A DNA stretch of 33,436 nucleotides from an uncultured Clostridia bacterium (GTDB lineage Bacteria; Bacillota; Clostridia; UMGS1810). The translations under genes and the position numbers were made by a program. This document shows, piece by piece, positions 7,113 through 13,961 of the stretch (within the stretch, counting starts at the first letter, position 1; each line of letters starts with the position of its first letter). Location of the stretch: contig CALGRC010000064.1 in the NCBI GenBank assembly GCA_937959315.1, positions 1-33,436 of the forward strand, read 5' to 3'. The notes beneath the pieces were generated by a model. The model had not been told where the DNA came from. It worked only from the letters and a program-made list of their open reading frames with translations, and did not search any database.

Positions 7113-7173
7113 GTGATATCCCTCCCATATCATAGTTCCATCCTATGTGGGAAAGGACTGATTCATTCCACTT

Positions 7174-7971
7174 TTATTTGCCGCTCATGTCCATTGCCTT
7201 TTGTGTACAAGCCTCTACCGCTTCCAAAACAGCGCTGCGAAACCCATTTTGTTCCAGCGCCAATACCGCGTCAATGGTGGTACCGGCTGGGGAGCAGACC
7301 ATATCTTTCAAAACTGCCGGGTGCATCCCGGTTTCCAGCAACAATTTCGCCGTCCCCAGCACCGACTGTTCTGCCAGCAGATAAGCTGATTTGCGGTCAA
7401 CGCCGTTTTTAACTGCGCCGTCGGCCAGCGCCTCAATAAACATGCACACATACGCTGGGCTGCTGCCATTGATCGCAAGGCATTTGTCTATGTACGCTTC
7501 CGGCAGCACCACCGTCTTGCCGACACAGTCAAACAAGCCCCGTGCTTTTGCAAGTTCCTGGTCTGTTACCGCATCGCAACAGCTCACAACTGTCATGCCT
7601 TCCCCTACCTTCAACGGCAGGTTTGGCATTACCCGCACAATTTTCGTATCTGCACCCAGCATATCCCGTATCATCCCAATGGGGATACCGGCTGCAATGG
7701 ATACAAATATAGTATCCTTCTCAAATCCGGCTTCCTGTATCTGCCGTAAAATATCCCCAAATACATTGGGTTTCACTGCCAATATTACCAGCGACGACTG
7801 CGCCAATACCCCTGCAAGGTCGGTGATGTCTACGCCCAACGCCTGTATTTCCCCGGAAATATGGATATCGTACACATGCACCTCCGACGCCTTGATACTT
7901 CCTTTGCCAAGAATACCCGAAACTATGGCGCCGCCCATATTGCCGGCGCCGATAAATCCAATCCCTCTCAT
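7174..7971 (-). CDS. proC: Pyrroline-5-carboxylate reductase
   Basis: The 265-residue protein catalyses the last step of proline synthesis, reduction of 1-pyrroline-5-carboxylate with NAD(P)H. The N-terminal Rossmann motif is GFIGAGNMGGA (residues 4-14). VILAVKPN, VRVMPNLP and the C-terminal signature around VCSPAGTTIDAVLALEQNGFRSAV are typical of ProC. GGAGG lies nine bases before the ATG. It is divergent from the plus-strand ABC operon and probably heads the proC-spoIIM-xerD transcript; only 61 nt separate it from spoIIM. Confidence 0.95.
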   Translation of the reverse strand: MRGIGFIGAGNMGGAIVSGILGKGSIKASEVHVYDIHISGEIQALGVDITDLAGVLAQSSLVILAVKPNVFGDILRQIQEAGFEKDTIFVSIAAGIPIGMIRDMLGADTKIVRVMPNLPLKVGEGMTVVSCCDAVTDQELAKARGLFDCVGKTVVLPEAYIDKCLAINGSSPAYVCMFIEALADGAVKNGVDRKSAYLLAEQSVLGTAKLLLETGMHPAVLKDMVCSPAGTTIDAVLALEQNGFRSAVLEAVEACTQKAMDMSGK

Positions 7972-8006
7972 CTGTAAACGCCTCCGCTTATTTTTGCAGT
8001 ATTTTT

Positions 8007-8035
8007 ATTATAACACAAACCGCACAAAATAAAAA
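8007..8035 (-). promoter_or_regulatory. Putative proC promoter (extended -10)
   Basis: On the minus strand TGTTATAAT gives an extended -10 (TGn followed by TATAAT at 8012-8007). The -35 position at 17-bp spacing (8035-8030) reads TTTTTA, which is weak. It lies 36 nt upstream of the proC start, back to back with the consensus promoter of the plus-strand operon. Nothing else occupies the 7972-8061 interval. Confidence 0.5.
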
Positions 8036-8061
8036 TACCCAAATAAATTTTTGTGTCCCTA

Positions 8062-8090
8062 TTGACAATATCGTTTATACTGTGTATAAT
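8062..8090 (+). promoter_or_regulatory. Consensus promoter of the GntR/ABC operon
   Basis: TTGACA (8062-8067) and TATAAT (8085-8090) are both perfect consensus hexamers with a 17-bp spacer. Predicted transcription start is about 8097. A promoter this strong in front of a regulator plus transporter usually needs repression, which fits the dyads that overlap it. Confidence 0.85.
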
Positions 8091-8104
8091 TAAATATGTA
8101 CAGT
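8075..8104 (+). promoter_or_regulatory. Candidate operator for the YtrA-like repressor
   Basis: Two overlapping dyads cover the -10 and start region. TTATAC-TGT-GTATAA (8075-8089) is a perfect 15-bp dyad. ACTGT (8079-8083) and ACAGT (8100-8104) are the ends of a 26-bp imperfect dyad in which 10 of 13 position pairs are complementary. GntR-family regulators of the YtrA group typically bind palindromes in their own promoter region, so autoregulation is the natural inference. Confidence 0.5.
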
Positions 8105-8116
8105 GAGGTGATGAAT

Positions 8117-8488
8117 TTGAAGATTCTGCTTTCCAACAAATCGGGTATCCCCATCTACGAACAGGTGGAAACCCAAATCCGGGAGCAAATTATGGACGGC
8201 ACATTATCCGAGGGGGAACTGCTCCCTTCTATCCGTCAGCTTGCCCGCGATTTACAAATCAGCGTTATCACCACAGCCCGGGCATACAGCGAATTAGAAC
8301 AGCAAGGGCTCATAACGACTGTTCCCGGGAAAGGGACCTATGTACTGGAAAAAGACAATGATCTGGTACGGGAACAATATTTAAAGAAAATCGAAGACTG
8401 CTTTGTACAAGCGGTTGACCTTGCCAAGCTCGCCCATATTGAGCGGGCGGAACTATTGCAGATGTTAACCTTGATGATGGAGGAATGA
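8117..8488 (+). CDS. GntR-family transcriptional regulator, YtrA-like
   Basis: The 123-residue protein has an N-terminal winged helix-turn-helix, with IPIYEQVETQIREQIMDGTLSEGELLPSIRQLARDLQIS in the first half and GLITTVPGKGTYVLE in the wing. Only a short C-terminal segment follows, as in YtrA-type GntR proteins that control ABC transporters. The start is uncertain. TTG at 8117 has a well-spaced GAGGTGAT; ATG at 8111 overlaps that motif; ATG at 8096 lies at the predicted transcription start. The gene ends 3 nt before the ATPase gene it probably controls. Confidence 0.88.
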   Translation: MKILLSNKSGIPIYEQVETQIREQIMDGTLSEGELLPSIRQLARDLQISVITTARAYSELEQQGLITTVPGKGTYVLEKDNDLVREQYLKKIEDCFVQAVDLAKLAHIERAELLQMLTLMMEE

Positions 8489-8491
8489 AGG

Positions 8492-9358
8492 ATGGAAGCA
8501 TTGACACTGAGCCATGTTACAAAAAAATATCAAGCTTTTACATTAAACGGGATTTCATTTTCCCTCCCAAAAGGATATATTATGGGATATATTGGAAGGA
8601 ATGGTTCCGGCAAGACTACGACTATCCGTATGGTTACGGCGCTGACGCGCCCCGACAGCGGAGAAATCCGGCTTTATGGAACCCGTGCGGATGATAATAT
8701 TGCCGCCTACAAAAGCAGCATCGGCTTTGTCGCAGACGACTGTTATTTCCCCCAATCGTTAAAACCGAAGGATATCGCCGCAATCAGCTGTTCCTTTTAT
8801 CCGACATTTGACGACAAAAAATTTTTCCGCTACTTGGCTTCCTGGGAAATACCGGCCGATAAAAAAGTGAAAACCTTTTCTGCCGGGATGAAAACCAAGC
8901 TCATGCTCGCAGCCGTCTTTTCCCGGGAAACAAAACTGCTGGTACTGGACGAACCCACCGCCGGCCTAGACCCGCTGATGCGCGATTCCATTTTAGAGCT
9001 TTTGCAGGATTATATTGCAGACGGCGAAAAAAGCGTATTGTTTTCGACCCACATTGTCAGCGACCTGGAAAAAGTGGCCGATTATATCACTTTCCTCGAC
9101 CATGGAAACCTGCTGTTTTCTGCACCGACGGACCAACTGCTTGAAGACCACCTGGTAGTCAAGGGCGGGCCGGATGATTTTGCCCGCATCCCGCCCGAAA
9201 AACGGATTGGCCTCAAACGCAGCCGCACAGGGGCATCCACCCTTATCCGCCGTGCAGACAAGGGGTATTTCCCGGAAAATTGCCTGTTTGAACCAGCAAG
9301 CTGTGACGATATCTTCATTTATTATACCCTGCAAAAGGATGGTGAAGCAACATGCTGA
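8492..9358 (+). CDS. ABC transporter ATP-binding protein
   Basis: The 288-residue protein has Walker A GRNGSGKTTT (about residues 36-45), Walker B LLVLDEPTAGLDP and the H-loop STHIVSDLEKVAD. The signature region reads FSAGMKTKL instead of LSGGQ, a variation common in drug- or lantibiotic-type exporters of the CcmA/YtrB kind. It energises the permease encoded next to it. GGAGG lies eight bases before the ATG. Substrate cannot be told; YtrA-linked transporters in Firmicutes are often associated with cell envelope stress. The C-terminal part after about residue 215 is poorly conserved. Confidence 0.93.
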   Translation: MEALTLSHVTKKYQAFTLNGISFSLPKGYIMGYIGRNGSGKTTTIRMVTALTRPDSGEIRLYGTRADDNIAAYKSSIGFVADDCYFPQSLKPKDIAAISCSFYPTFDDKKFFRYLASWEIPADKKVKTFSAGMKTKLMLAAVFSRETKLLVLDEPTAGLDPLMRDSILELLQDYIADGEKSVLFSTHIVSDLEKVADYITFLDHGNLLFSAPTDQLLEDHLVVKGGPDDFARIPPEKRIGLKRSRTGASTLIRRADKGYFPENCLFEPASCDDIFIYYTLQKDGEATC

Positions 9359-9990
9359 AGTATTTTAAACTCGACTGGAAATGTCTGCGGAGTACCATAG
9401 GATGGCATTATATTTGGGTGCCGGTATTTTTACTGGTCTATTTTTTCCTTGTGCCGGAATTCTCTGTAAACTTCAGTTTCTTTTTCATGCTGATTTTTAC
9501 ATCCATGCCCTTTTCCATCGATTCATCCGAACGGACAGCCGTATACTACCACAGCTTGCCAGGTACTTCCCGGGAAATGGTTTTAGGGCGGTACCTGTTC
9601 CCGCTCTGTATGCTTGCGCTTATCTCCATATGGAATCTGCTCGTCCTGTCCATCCCGGCCCTGTTGTTAAAATTAATACCGCTGGACCTCTCCGTCCTGC
9701 CCTTTTTGGGTATCTGCGCTTGGATATCCTTGCTGGTTGCGCTGATACAATATCCGCTTTATTACAAATTTGGACTGCAAAAATCCAAAATCATCACCAT
9801 GGTCATCTACATCGTCCCGGCATTTTTGCTGTTTTCCTTGCCGTCGGCGTCAGACCATATCGCCGGGCTGGATAGCACTTGCTTCCAGTACGCCGGTTTT
9901 TGGGTTCTGCTGCTGGCTATTGATCTATTTGCTGGATTGGTTTCTTATTTTTTGTCCTACCATATTGTAAAAAATAAAGATATCGCTTAG
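9352..9990 (+). CDS. ABC-2 type transporter permease
   Basis: The 212-residue protein is strongly hydrophobic, with about six membrane segments. A conserved-looking cytoplasmic stretch, SSERTAVYYHSLPGTSREMVLGRYL, lies between segments 2 and 3. This layout (short permease, SLP-x-SR-E-VLGRYL-like motif) matches the ABC-2 permease group that pairs with YtrA-regulated ATPases. The start overlaps the end of the ATPase gene by 7 nt, so the two are coupled and probably form a homodimeric permease with two ATPase subunits. Substrate unknown. Confidence 0.88.
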   Translation: MLKYFKLDWKCLRSTIGWHYIWVPVFLLVYFFLVPEFSVNFSFFFMLIFTSMPFSIDSSERTAVYYHSLPGTSREMVLGRYLFPLCMLALISIWNLLVLSIPALLLKLIPLDLSVLPFLGICAWISLLVALIQYPLYYKFGLQKSKIITMVIYIVPAFLLFSLPSASDHIAGLDSTCFQYAGFWVLLLAIDLFAGLVSYFLSYHIVKNKDIA

Positions 9991-10009
9991 TTCCCCTCTG
10001 AAGTATAGT

Positions 10010-10060
10010 AAAATACCCCATTTGTTAAGCAGGATATCAAACCCACCTAACAAATGGGGT
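10010..10060 (-). terminator. Long perfect stem-loop, probable terminator between convergent genes
   Basis: ACCCCATTTGTTA (10015-10027) and TAACAAATGGGGT (10048-10060) form a perfect 13-bp stem with a 20-nt loop. On the minus strand the stem is followed by ATTTTACT, a weak T-tract, so it could end the nrdR-dusB-tmk transcript about 210 nt after tmk. On the plus strand, downstream of the ABC permease, no T-tract follows. It may still stop convergent transcripts. Confidence 0.5.
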
Positions 10061-10069
10061 GCCAGTTAC

Positions 10070-10087
10070 TGGAAACGGCCGTTTCCA
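10070..10087. repeat. Perfect 18-bp palindrome
   Basis: TGGAAACGGCCGTTTCCA is identical to its reverse complement. It lies 9 bp from the terminator-like stem and shares its last three bases with the outer stem of the nested structure that follows. A perfect palindrome of this length without a spacer is more typical of a protein-binding site than of an RNA hairpin. No second copy was seen in the window. Confidence 0.6.
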
Positions 10088-10167
10088 TCATGCTTATTCA
10101 GATATCGCAGCCAGCTCTGCGGGACACAGCGGTTTCATCCCGCTGGCACTGTCCCACAGCATGATGG
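10085..10167. other. Nested stem structure resembling a three-way junction
   Basis: CCATCATGCT (10085-10094) is exactly complementary to AGCATGATGG (10158-10167). Between these arms lie two more stems. One is GCAG/CTGC (10107-10110 with 10117-10120). The other is a 12-pair stem with one 4-nt bulge, GGGACACAGCGG (10121-10132) with CCGCTG (10140-10145) and TGTCCC (10150-10155). Together they could fold as a three-way junction on either strand. On the minus strand it lies downstream of tmk. No known riboswitch or ribozyme consensus was recognised. The remainder of 10168-10269 holds a GGCGG/CCGCC hairpin near 10230-10243 and the dyad TTCAAACATTTGAA at 10246-10259, but no convincing gene. Confidence 0.45.
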
Positions 10168-10269
10168 CAGCAGCATTCCCTTTAACGGCAGCTTATGACG
10201 CAGATTTGCCATTTTCCATATGGATTGTCGGCGGGGGACCGCCCGTTCAAACATTTGAAAAGTCAACGG

Positions 10270-10884
10270 TCAAACTGCAAAAAGGCGCATGCGGATTTCC
10301 TGCGCGACCGTTTGTGCATCACGGTTCGCATCAATACGCAGAATTCTTTCACTGTCTCCCAGCTTTGCAATCACATGCTCATATTGTGCTGCTATCGCAG
10401 CCAGCGTTTCCCTCGTTTCAAAGACTTCTTTCCGAACTCCCCGCCCGCCAATGCGGGAAAGCGCAGTATCAATGTCAATATCTAAAAAAATATGGCAATC
10501 GGGCGTTCGCAGCGCGGCGCTTTCCCTATTGAGCGCCATCACCCAATCCAGCGGCATATCCATGCCTTGATAGGCGTAAGAGGATAAATAATACCGGTCT
10601 ACCAATACGGTTTCCCCATTTGCCATCCGCTCGCACAACCCGCCGGCACAAGTCAAATGATCCAGCCGGTCGGCTGCAAACAGCGCTGCCAGCACCCGGC
10701 TGTCCGCCTGTTTTTCTCCAGAAAGGTATTCCCGCAGAAGCCGCCCAATCGCGCCGTCAGTTGGCTCACAGGTAGTATGGCAGGCCACGCCGTGCTCTTC
10801 TTGAAGCCATTTGGAAAGCAATGCAATCTGTGTGCTTTTACCGCTGCCATCAATCCCTTCAAACGCAATCAGCTTCCCATTCAT
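10270..10884 (-). CDS. tmk: Thymidylate kinase
   Basis: The 204-residue protein phosphorylates dTMP to dTDP. The P-loop FEGIDGSGKSTQ is at residues 8-19, the DRYYLSSYAYQG motif carries the conserved DR pair, and a Gly/Arg LID segment (RIGGRGVRKEVFE) follows. I placed the start at ATG 10884, seven bases after AAGGAGGGG, not at an earlier in-frame codon at 10914. The start overlaps the dusB stop (ATGA). The usual neighbours of tmk in Firmicutes (yaaQ, holB) are not here. Confidence 0.95.
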   Translation of the reverse strand: MNGKLIAFEGIDGSGKSTQIALLSKWLQEEHGVACHTTCEPTDGAIGRLLREYLSGEKQADSRVLAALFAADRLDHLTCAGGLCERMANGETVLVDRYYLSSYAYQGMDMPLDWVMALNRESAALRTPDCHIFLDIDIDTALSRIGGRGVRKEVFETRETLAAIAAQYEHVIAKLGDSERILRIDANRDAQTVAQEIRMRLFAV

Positions 10885-11864
10885 GCTCCGTCCCCTCCTT
10901 CCAGCGCCATACAATGCTTCGCATATCCATCCAACGCCGCAAATAATACCGGAGCATCTGACACCGTATTCACAAAACTGCGCATTTTAGCACAATCCCG
11001 CATTCCTTTGATATACCATGCCACATGCTTGCGCGCTTCACAAATCCCCACATGTTCCCCTTTTTCCTCTACCAGCAGACGCAAATGTTCCTCCAGAACA
11101 GCCATCCGTTCCGCTACGTCCGGATGATAAGATACCCGGCCTGTCTGTAAATATTCCAGCGCCTGCCGGAACAAAAACGGGTTGCCCTGTGCCCCGCGGC
11201 CAATCATTACCGCATCGCAGCCGGTCTGCTCCAGCATCCGTCCGGCATCTTCCGGTACAAAAATATCGCCGTTGCCAATCACCGGTATGGAAACCGCCTG
11301 CTTGACCTGCCGGATGATATCCCAATCTGCATGCCCGCTATAATACTGTTCCCTCGTCCGCGGGTGTACCGCTACCGCTGCCGCGCCGCCTGCTTCCACG
11401 GCTTTTGCGGCATCCAATGCACATATATGGTCAAACCCGCTGCGGATTTTGCAGGTCACGGGCACATCAACTGCCGCTGCCACCGCCCGTACAATCTGGT
11501 ATATCAGGTCCGGATCCCGCATAAGCGCGCTGCCCTCGCCGTTTTTCACAATTTTCGGCGCAGGGCAGCCCATATTGATATCCAAAAGGGCCGCGCCGGA
11601 TTCCAACGCAGCCCGTGCGCCAATGGCCATAATATTCGGATCGCTGCCAAAAATCTGCACTGCCAGCGGCCCTTCCTCCGGGCAGCTTGCCAAAAGCTGT
11701 TTGGTTTTTCGGTCTCCATAATACAACGCTTTGGCACTGACCATTTCACTGTATACCAATCCGGCCCCATACCGCTTGCAAATGCGGCGGAACGGGCGGT
11801 CGGTCACCCCGGCCATCGGCGCCAAAAATACATTGTTTTTCAATTGTACAGGCCCTATCTGCAT
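10881..11864 (-). CDS. dusB: tRNA-dihydrouridine synthase
   Basis: The protein of about 327 residues is a TIM-barrel flavoenzyme that reduces uridine to dihydrouridine in tRNA. The Dus family motifs are APMAGVTDRPFRRI, the catalytic-cysteine segment NMGCPAPKIVKNGEGSAL (Cys near residue 99), HPRTREQYYSG and GNGDIF. The start is ATG 11864, or GTG 11867 just before it. The Shine-Dalgarno is weak (AGGGGTG more than 10 nt upstream). It lies 19 nt after nrdR. The DusB name is by similarity to the common Firmicutes member. Confidence 0.92.
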   Translation of the reverse strand: MQIGPVQLKNNVFLAPMAGVTDRPFRRICKRYGAGLVYSEMVSAKALYYGDRKTKQLLASCPEEGPLAVQIFGSDPNIMAIGARAALESGAALLDINMGCPAPKIVKNGEGSALMRDPDLIYQIVRAVAAAVDVPVTCKIRSGFDHICALDAAKAVEAGGAAAVAVHPRTREQYYSGHADWDIIRQVKQAVSIPVIGNGDIFVPEDAGRMLEQTGCDAVMIGRGAQGNPFLFRQALEYLQTGRVSYHPDVAERMAVLEEHLRLLVEEKGEHVGICEARKHVAWYIKGMRDCAKMRSFVNTVSDAPVLFAALDGYAKHCMALEGGDGA

Positions 11865-11883
11865 CACGGTTTTGCCAACACCC

Positions 11884-12339
11884 CTATTTGGAACGGATTA
11901 ATTGGTTTAATTCATCTAAAAAGGTCGTCACATCTTTAAATTCCCGGTAGACCGACGCAAACCGCACGTAGGCAATTTCATTGAGATTTTTCAGCCGTTC
12001 CATCACCATTTCGCCAATGGTATTGGTGGAAACCTCCCGGTCCAGTGTATTTTGCAGTTCCAATTCAATTTCCAAAACAAGCTGCTCAATTTGCGAAAGT
12101 GTAACTGGGGTTTTTTCACAGGCACGCAAAATGCCCCCTTCCAGCTTTTGCCGGCTGTAAGCCTGACGCTTGCCATCCTTTTTGATGACAATGAGCGGTT
12201 CAAATTCTATTTGCTCATAGGTAGTAAAACGCCGGCCGCATTTTAGGCACTCCCGCCGGCGGCGGATGGACGCCCCCTCGTCAGCCGGACGGGTATCCAC
12301 CACTTTGCTTTCCAAATACTCACAATACGGACACTTCAC
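11884..12339 (-). CDS. nrdR: Transcriptional repressor NrdR
   Basis: The 151-residue protein starts (GTG, read as Met) KCPYCEYLESKVVDTRP. A four-cysteine zinc ribbon (CPYC with CLKC, residues 3-34) precedes an ATP-cone domain (PLIVIKKDGKRQAYSRQKLEGGI). NrdR represses ribonucleotide reductase genes when dATP is high. The start at 12339 is set by AGGAGG nine bases upstream and by family length. A strong terminator hairpin lies about 20 nt upstream, so its expression depends on readthrough or relief of termination. No nrd genes are in the window. Confidence 0.96.
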   Translation of the reverse strand: MKCPYCEYLESKVVDTRPADEGASIRRRRECLKCGRRFTTYEQIEFEPLIVIKKDGKRQAYSRQKLEGGILRACEKTPVTLSQIEQLVLEIELELQNTLDREVSTNTIGEMVMERLKNLNEIAYVRFASVYREFKDVTTFLDELNQLIRSK

Positions 12340-12360
12340 GCTGCCTGCCCTCCTATCTTC

Positions 12361-12414
12361 CAAAAAACAATCGCCGTTCCGGCGCCGCAAAGCATTTGCA
12401 GCGCTGGGACGGCG
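12361..12414 (-). terminator. Intrinsic terminator after ftsZ, just upstream of nrdR
   Basis: On the minus strand CGCCGT (12414-12409) pairs with ACGGCG (12377-12372). The interior adds CC/GG, GCGC/GCGC and GCAAA/TTTGC stems separated by single mismatches around a TGC loop, giving a long near-continuous hairpin. ATTGTTTTTT follows. It starts 18 nt after the ftsZ stop and ends about 20 nt before the nrdR start codon, with the nrdR Shine-Dalgarno directly downstream. Confidence 0.85.
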
Positions 12415-12432
12415 TTTTATGTATATCCAGCT

Positions 12433-13518
12433 TCAATCCTTCCGGTTCATCAAAAAGGACGGAATTTCTAAATCGTCTGCATCAAAATGGGAATCGTAAA
12501 TAAGCCCCGTATCCCCCGTAACAGTTGCAGCCTGCTTGCGGGAAGGCTTTTTGCCGCCTTCATCAAAACCGGTAGCTACCACCGTAATTACCACTTCATC
12601 GCCCAGCGATTCATCCACTGATGTGCCAAAGATAATATTGGCGTCTTTGTCCACCAGCTGATAAATCAAATCCATTGCATTTTCCACTTCAAACAACGTG
12701 ATATCCGCACCGCCGGCAATGTTGACGACCGCCTTAGTGGCGCCGTCAATGGTGGTTTCCAAAAGCGGGCTGTTAATTGCCGCTTTTGCCGCTTCCTCTG
12801 CACGGTTTTCGCCAGAAGCGCGGCCAATGCCCATATGTGCAATCCCGGTATTTTCCATAACCGCTTTGATATCGGCAAAATCCAAATTGATAAAGCCCGG
12901 CGACGTAATCAAATCCGATATCCCTTTCACACCCTGGCTTAACACGTCGTCCGCCATCTTAAACGCCCCCTGCATGGATGTTTTCTTATCGCATACATCC
13001 AGCAGCTTATCATTTGGAATGATAACCAGTGCATCCACACATTCCTTGAGTGCGGCAATGCCTTTTTCAGCCTGCTCCATCCGGCGCCGTCCCTCAAAGC
13101 GGAAAGGCTTTGTAACTACGCCTACGGTGAGTACGCCCATATTTTTTGCCAGCGACGCAACCACAGGGGCCGCACCGGTACCCGTACCGCCGCCCATACC
13201 CGCGGTAACAAATACCATGTTGGCGTCCTTGAGCGCCTGCTTGACTTCCTCCTGGCTTTCTTCCGCCGCTTTTTGGCCCACCTCAGGATTGGCCCCCGCC
13301 CCCAGGCCCTTGGTTAACTTTTCTCCAATCTGTATCTTCACATTTGCCTTTGATCCAGTATTCCCAAACAATACTTGTTTGTCGGTATTAATTGCAATAA
13401 ATTCTACGCCGCCTAGTTGTTCGTCAATCATCCGGTTGACTGCATTGTTCCCGCCGCCGCCAACGCCGATAACTTTCATGTCGCAGACGCCTTCTCTTTC
13501 GGTATCAAATTCCAGCAC
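12433..13518 (-). CDS. ftsZ: Cell division protein FtsZ
   Basis: FtsZ is the tubulin-like GTPase that forms the Z ring. The 361-residue protein has GVGGGGNNAVNRM (residues 18-30), the GTP-binding signature GMGGGTGTG (107-115) and a C-terminal peptide DDLEIPSFLMNRKD that binds FtsA/SepF-type membrane anchors. The linker between the core and this peptide is only about 25 residues, short for the family. The start is GTG 13518 with GAGGAGG about eight bases upstream. No ftsA precedes it; the upstream gene is sbp. An extended -10 promoter lies in the gap. Confidence 0.97.
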   Translation of the reverse strand: MLEFDTEREGVCDMKVIGVGGGGNNAVNRMIDEQLGGVEFIAINTDKQVLFGNTGSKANVKIQIGEKLTKGLGAGANPEVGQKAAEESQEEVKQALKDANMVFVTAGMGGGTGTGAAPVVASLAKNMGVLTVGVVTKPFRFEGRRRMEQAEKGIAALKECVDALVIIPNDKLLDVCDKKTSMQGAFKMADDVLSQGVKGISDLITSPGFINLDFADIKAVMENTGIAHMGIGRASGENRAEEAAKAAINSPLLETTIDGATKAVVNIAGGADITLFEVENAMDLIYQLVDKDANIIFGTSVDESLGDEVVITVVATGFDEGGKKPSRKQAATVTGDTGLIYDSHFDADDLEIPSFLMNRKD

Positions 13519-13548
13519 GATTCTTCCTCCTCGTCCCCATTTTCATAA

Positions 13549-13577
13549 ATTATATCATACATTCGACAGAAATTCCA
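13549..13577 (-). promoter_or_regulatory. Putative ftsZ promoter (extended -10)
   Basis: On the minus strand TGATATAAT (perfect TATAAT at 13554-13549 with a TGn extension) lies 30 nt before the ftsZ GTG. The -35 region at 17-bp spacing reads TGGAAT (13577-13572), which is weak. Predicted start is about 13542, giving a leader of about 24 nt that still contains the Shine-Dalgarno. It would let ftsZ be transcribed independently of the long upstream cluster. Confidence 0.6.
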
Positions 13578-13586
13578 GATATTTTT

Positions 13587-13946
13587 TTAAGATTGTGCAT
13601 CCTGTTCTTTATTTTTTATAAACCGCTGAAACAAATGCCGCCTGGTGGATGCAAAATTTTGAAACAGACGCATACCAAACACCAAAACTGCCGCCACATA
13701 CAGGTCCACGCCAATCTTTTTCCCAAAATAGGTAAGCGCAGCGGCAATGAGCCCATTACCCAGCAGCCCGGTAATAAAAATGATAAAATTAAACTTCTTT
13801 TCCATACCAGCCCGCAGTGCGCCAAGCACTGAATCAAGCGCCGCCAGGATAAAAATTGCCAGATACGGCGTCAGTGACGACGGGATGGTAACATCCAGCA
13901 ACAACGCCAAAACGGCGCCAACCGCGATTGCAAGTACAACAAACAT
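13587..13946 (-). CDS. sbp: Small basic protein Sbp (DUF1290 family)
   Basis: The 119-residue membrane protein has three to four hydrophobic segments. The family pattern is visible: VTIPSSLTPYLAIFILAALDSVLGALRAG, then KFNFIIFITGLLGN, with a basic C-terminal tail (RRHLFQRFIKNK). In Bacillus this gene (sbp) lies between divIB/ylxW and ftsA-ftsZ, exactly as here except that ftsA is missing. Its molecular role is poorly defined; a membrane partner in division has been supposed. Confidence 0.88.
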   Translation of the reverse strand: MFVVLAIAVGAVLALLLDVTIPSSLTPYLAIFILAALDSVLGALRAGMEKKFNFIIFITGLLGNGLIAAALTYFGKKIGVDLYVAAVLVFGMRLFQNFASTRRHLFQRFIKNKEQDAQS

Positions 13947-13961
13947 CCTGCTCTACCCCCC

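Noticed and set aside
7113..7173. SigmaE-like promoter before spoIIM
   Set aside because: A CATA-containing element is present, but the match to sporulation promoter consensus is too weak to claim.
10096..10240. Short minus-strand frames downstream of tmk, for example one ending KPLCPAELAAISE
   Set aside because: They lack ribosome binding sites, are broken by stops in each frame and overlap the nested stems. A decayed small gene remains possible but cannot be supported.
12698..13621. Open frame on the plus strand (307 codons) antisense to ftsZ
   Set aside because: Its sequence is the Ser/Pro/Ala-rich shadow of ftsZ codons and resembles no protein family.
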